From: Metallyticus violacea
Lineage: Eukaryota; Arthropoda; Insecta; Mantodea; Metallyticidae
Length of the DNA stretch: 64,000 bases
Reading direction: 5' to 3'
Assembly: GCA_030762175.1 (NCBI GenBank)
Contig: CM060833.1
Span: 69,640,001-69,704,000, forward strand
Positions 60,647 to 64,000 of the stretch are shown in pieces. The translations under genes and the position numbers were made by a program. The notes beneath the pieces were generated by a model. The model made no database searches, was not told the DNA's origin, and was given only the letters and a program-made list of their open reading frames with translations. The stretch's first letter is position 1. Every line of letters starts with the position of its first letter.

Positions 60647-61867
60647 ATATCCTATATTATACAAGGGTCTTTAATATTACAATAATTAATTCACATTTTA
60701 CAGCAGTCTTCGATTTCACCTTTTCCATGGTTGATCTGTCGCCTAACATCTCTCATGTGCATGATACATACCTAAATCACAAAACTAAACTTTCATCCTT
60801 ACGCGGATATTAGGTCATCACCAGAGTGGAATAATATATTATAGGGCTTCAGTGACGTATAAAATGGAAAAATATTAAATATATATTTTTATTTTTTAGA
60901 ATTTCGCCTTTATTACGTCAATTACGAGTTTTTTCGTGTCAAGTAGAAACGTTTTTTTTTAACTCAAGTTCCACTTCTTGCTATCCGTCAACAAGAGCAA
61001 ATTTTTGGAGTCGCAAGGTACCAGCGTGTCTAATATTATAATAAAAGAAATAAAAATAACTGAACTTCAATTAGGTAATGGTTAATTGCTTACATTTAGT
61101 ATGCAGATATAAACAGCGGTCCGCCAGGTTTCTTGGATCAAGCGTGACTGGAACTCTCCGAATAAGACAGTCTGCTGTGTAAACATATTACTAAATATAT
61201 GATTTTGTAATTTTTGTAAAAAAAAATTAGGCTAAAATGGACAGAGTGACATATTTTTGCCACACCCATGCACAGTGAGGGACACAAAAAGTTCTTGAAA
61301 TATAAACAGAAACTGATGATCTTTACATGAACAACATGATTGTAAAGTTTTCAAGTAATTTGACCTGCGAACTCTCCGATCTAATTTCTACTTTGTAATT
61401 ACATCCAGCTCTTGATGGAGGAGAGAGGGTGGGTGGGGGAAGAAAAAAAAAGGGGGGCAGGTGCCTCGATCTTAGAATAAAACTGTAAGAGTATTTATTA
61501 TATATAACGTAAACTAAAAAAGTGAATGGATTATTTGCTAAAATATGTTATAATTTGCATGAGATAAAATTTGGTTGAATAATATTGAACTAAAACAGAA
61601 AATATATTAAAAAGAAGTATTTTTATTTAAAGAATAACATTATTCTTGAATATTATCTTTAAAAATAACATAAAAAGCACTTAGAAATAATTTGTAGGCA
61701 TTTAGATGTGTTGATGATGTGTCGTTATGCTAAGCGAAATATAAAATGCATTTATGAGCAACGTCTTTGACTTTCATATTAGACGTATATCCTTTTGCGT
61801 TACTTCATTCACAACCTATGTTAAGTAAACAAGACGGGGAGAATAACGTACCTATATACATATCCTT

Positions 61868-61905
61868 CTATCTTCTATCTATCTTCCTTCCTTCTATCTT
61901 CCGAC
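61868..61905. repeat. CTAT/CTTCC pyrimidine-rich repeat
   Basis: Mixed TTCTATC and TTCC units, imperfect. Confidence 0.75.
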
Positions 61906-63880
61906 TGCGAATTCACAGTGTTGCCAGCTCCAGTTTATATATGTCCTCAAGTGTACATTTATCCGTGGCAGTTCACATATTCCCATTTGTAAATCGCAAC
62001 AAGGGTACAGACCATTCTACAGCTTTGAATAGTGTTCAGGACAGCGATTTACCGAAGTGATGCTAACAGTTTGCTTTGTTTAGGTTGATGTGATTAATTG
62101 GAACAGCCCCTTGTGTCTGATAGCCTATGGTATTGATACAGCCAATAAACATTGGGGGTGAAATGATTTGTAGTTACATAAAGCTGAATAGCTTTCTCTG
62201 CTGTCTGGTGGTTCTTGAGGTTTCAATTAAATTATCACGCGCAGTGAACATTAGCCCTGCTTTACGAGTGAAAAAATCGAAACTGAGATTAAAATTTTCA
62301 TTACATGCGTTGGGTATTAGCAGAGTTTGGATTTTTTGTTTGCTAACTTCAAGGTTGAATAAGAACGTAATGTTGCCGTTGCAACGAATCGGAGAGTGCA
62401 ATGGGTCGAACATGACGATGTGGAACACGCGTAATTTTACATTAAATAGCACAGGCAAAACTAATAATTGGAAGAATTCTCCGTGAAGTACAAAAATATT
62501 TTGCCCAACCATATATTGTATTGCCTGGTAAATATTTACTTAATGTAAAACACTACCAGAGCGTGAAAAACTGACTATGCATTTAATAATTTATGAATAT
62601 AATTAAGTAAACAATAATATATTTGTATTATGCAGAATGGTGTTAAAATGATGAATGATATGAATACGTTAGATTCGTATTTTGTTTAGCTATTTTATTC
62701 ACAATCTATTATTGCACAATCACTTATTACACTTACTGTATAGTAAATATTTTTTACTAAATATTATGTGTGATTGATAAAAGATTTGTTGCAAATCAAA
62801 ACTTCTAAAATAACTAACGTGTACTTTTATTTCCCATTTTGCTGACCCACACCTCCTTTCGTTCCTCTTCTTTTTCACTACGGCAGTAACATTTCGTACT
62901 CACATTATCTCGGTAATAGTGCGGACTGTATAAGCGAGTATCTGGCTTTAGATATCAAAATATTGCGCTCACGTGCTATTTTACATTTTCTTGCCTGCCA
63001 TAGCCTATTAAATTCGGCCACGTAATGTTTCTAATTTCATTACTATTTTTTTTTTCATTGCGAGATACCCCGCTCATTGTGCTATGTTTAAGAGCAATTT
63101 TATTGGCTAACATAAAAGATTTTTTCACCAATTAGGTCTAGATACATAATTTTTCTCTGCTAAAATCGTACGTTTTCGCTCCTATTGCTTGTTTTGCACC
63201 GAATCAGTAATTTTTTAAAAAAAACCTGCACATTATCGCAAACTGCAGTATGCAAGGATACAATCGAGCAGGTAGGATTTGAATATATTCCGAACATTTA
63301 AATCAACACACATTAATACATAACTTTAGAGACAATCCTTTAGCCATCTTTTCTTATGCATGTAAACTGCCATTAGACTGGACTTTTCCTTACGCTCAGC
63401 AGGGCTGCTAGTAGCAGTTACGCCTCCTTTCACGAACGGCAGCGGAGTGCAGCGTTCTTAACCGAAAGTACTGTGACTCCAACAGTTATAGAGGATAAAC
63501 AGCCAAACCATCACAGTGTGTTAGAACAGACGTTTGAAGCATTTTGCTAATAAAAGGAAGATAGTGGGTTCTCTTCCTTGCGGTCAAACATTTTTTTCCT
63601 TTCGGAGTTACAGAGAATTGTCACCATTATAATGCTTTACTCTCTAGTACTAGACACACAATCTGCTGTAAAATTATATTTACGATTATTTTCCTGCTGA
63701 AGTTAAAGGATGTTTGCCACTATCACAATGATTTGTCCACTAAGACAGTGCCACATAATGCGCTATCAATTTATATTAACAAAAAGGAGGCGAATGTAGG
63801 TCGTCAGGCCGTAGCGAGCCGTAGCAAACCACTGGGTCCACCGGTTTCTAGGATTTACCCGAGGTTAGGTTAAGATTAGG

Positions 63881-63906
63881 TGTGTATGTGTGTGTGTGTG
63901 TGTGTA
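63881..63906. repeat. (TG)n microsatellite
   Basis: A GTGTATGTGTGTG... dinucleotide run near the right edge. Confidence 0.85.
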
Positions 63907-64000
63907 TGAATTAATTGCGAATTGCAATAGACGAAAAATAGAAGAGGTGGGACAACATTCGCAACTCCAAAGTAACACTAAGAAACGATAACATAGGCGC

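Larger units (their letters stand above)
57676..63880. other. Long anonymous AT-rich stretch with simple repeats
   Basis: No gene or known transposon is recognised over about 6.2 kb. It holds a CT run (60631-60646), a G/A-rich run (61424-61458) and a CTAT/CTTCC run (61868-61905). The opposite frames 62127-62486 and 62174-62512 overlap on both strands and show no motif. Confidence 0.45.

Noticed and set aside
62127..62512. Long overlapping frames on both strands (119 and 112 codons)
   Set aside because: Neither resembles a known protein and mutual overlap suggests a stop-poor stretch.
1..64000. CRISPR arrays, bacterial operons, riboswitches
   Set aside because: No spaced direct repeats of CRISPR type, no coding density and no ribosome binding sites; the window is eukaryotic.

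Overview
This is AT-rich, intron/intergenic-type DNA from an animal genome, most likely an insect or another arthropod. The evidence is the kind of repeats present: tRNA-derived SINEs, mariner-like transposase fossils, Jockey-type and other LINE pieces, a Penelope-like element with a GIY-YIG domain, a PIF/Harbinger relic, a small LTR element primed by tRNA-Lys, a MITE, and long AAT/ATT microsatellites. No open reading frame exceeds 138 codons. I recognise no host exon, rRNA or intact tRNA gene, and nothing looks bacterial (no operons, no ribosome binding sites). Species cannot be set from the sequence alone.

Layout. 1-7.2 kb: unremarkable AT-rich DNA with one 5'-truncated SINE (family S1). 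7.2-14.2 kb: a microsatellite, a SINE S2 fragment, a roughly 400-bp repeat present in two inverted copies (8855-9251 and 13670-14080), and between them a compact LTR element (10539-11965) with two LTRs, a tRNA-Lys primer binding site and no pol. 14.2-25 kb: mostly anonymous, with a 22-bp-arm hairpin (16799), a PIF/Harbinger transposase relic (about 19190-19640, minus), a possible RT scrap (20300) and a complete S1 SINE with perfect 10-bp target duplication (23361-23660). 25-35 kb: four fossil transposases (25.3, 26.3, 29.9 and 34.1 kb) interleaved with S2, S3 and S1 SINEs. 35-44.4 kb: a 46-bp S2 stub with its own target duplication, a LINE C-terminal relic, an S3 SINE, a 254-bp MITE, more S2 and S1, and a possible solo LTR. 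45-48.3 kb: an S3 SINE abuts a Penelope-like element whose GIY-YIG end (about 47280-47690) and LTR-like end (45378-45560) appear to be separated by a Jockey-type LINE; a full-length S2 SINE with an 11-bp target duplication follows. 48.3-64 kb: mostly anonymous, with one terminal-inverted-repeat mariner-like element (52825-54056), one S2 SINE (57408-57675) and simple repeats.

How the pieces relate. Three SINE families (here called S1, S2, S3) make up most of the recognisable dispersed repeats. S1 and S2 carry short target duplications and A-rich or AAATAA-like tails, as expected for retroposition by a LINE machinery in trans. Every transposase or reverse transcriptase reading frame is broken by stops and frameshifts, so I see nothing that could still act autonomously. 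The most unusual items are the S2-headed composite with the inverted 400-bp body, the Penelope/Jockey nest with a hammerhead-like motif, the deleted LTR element and the MITE. Family names S1-S3 are labels used only here. Subfamily assignments are from pattern recognition and were not checked against any database.
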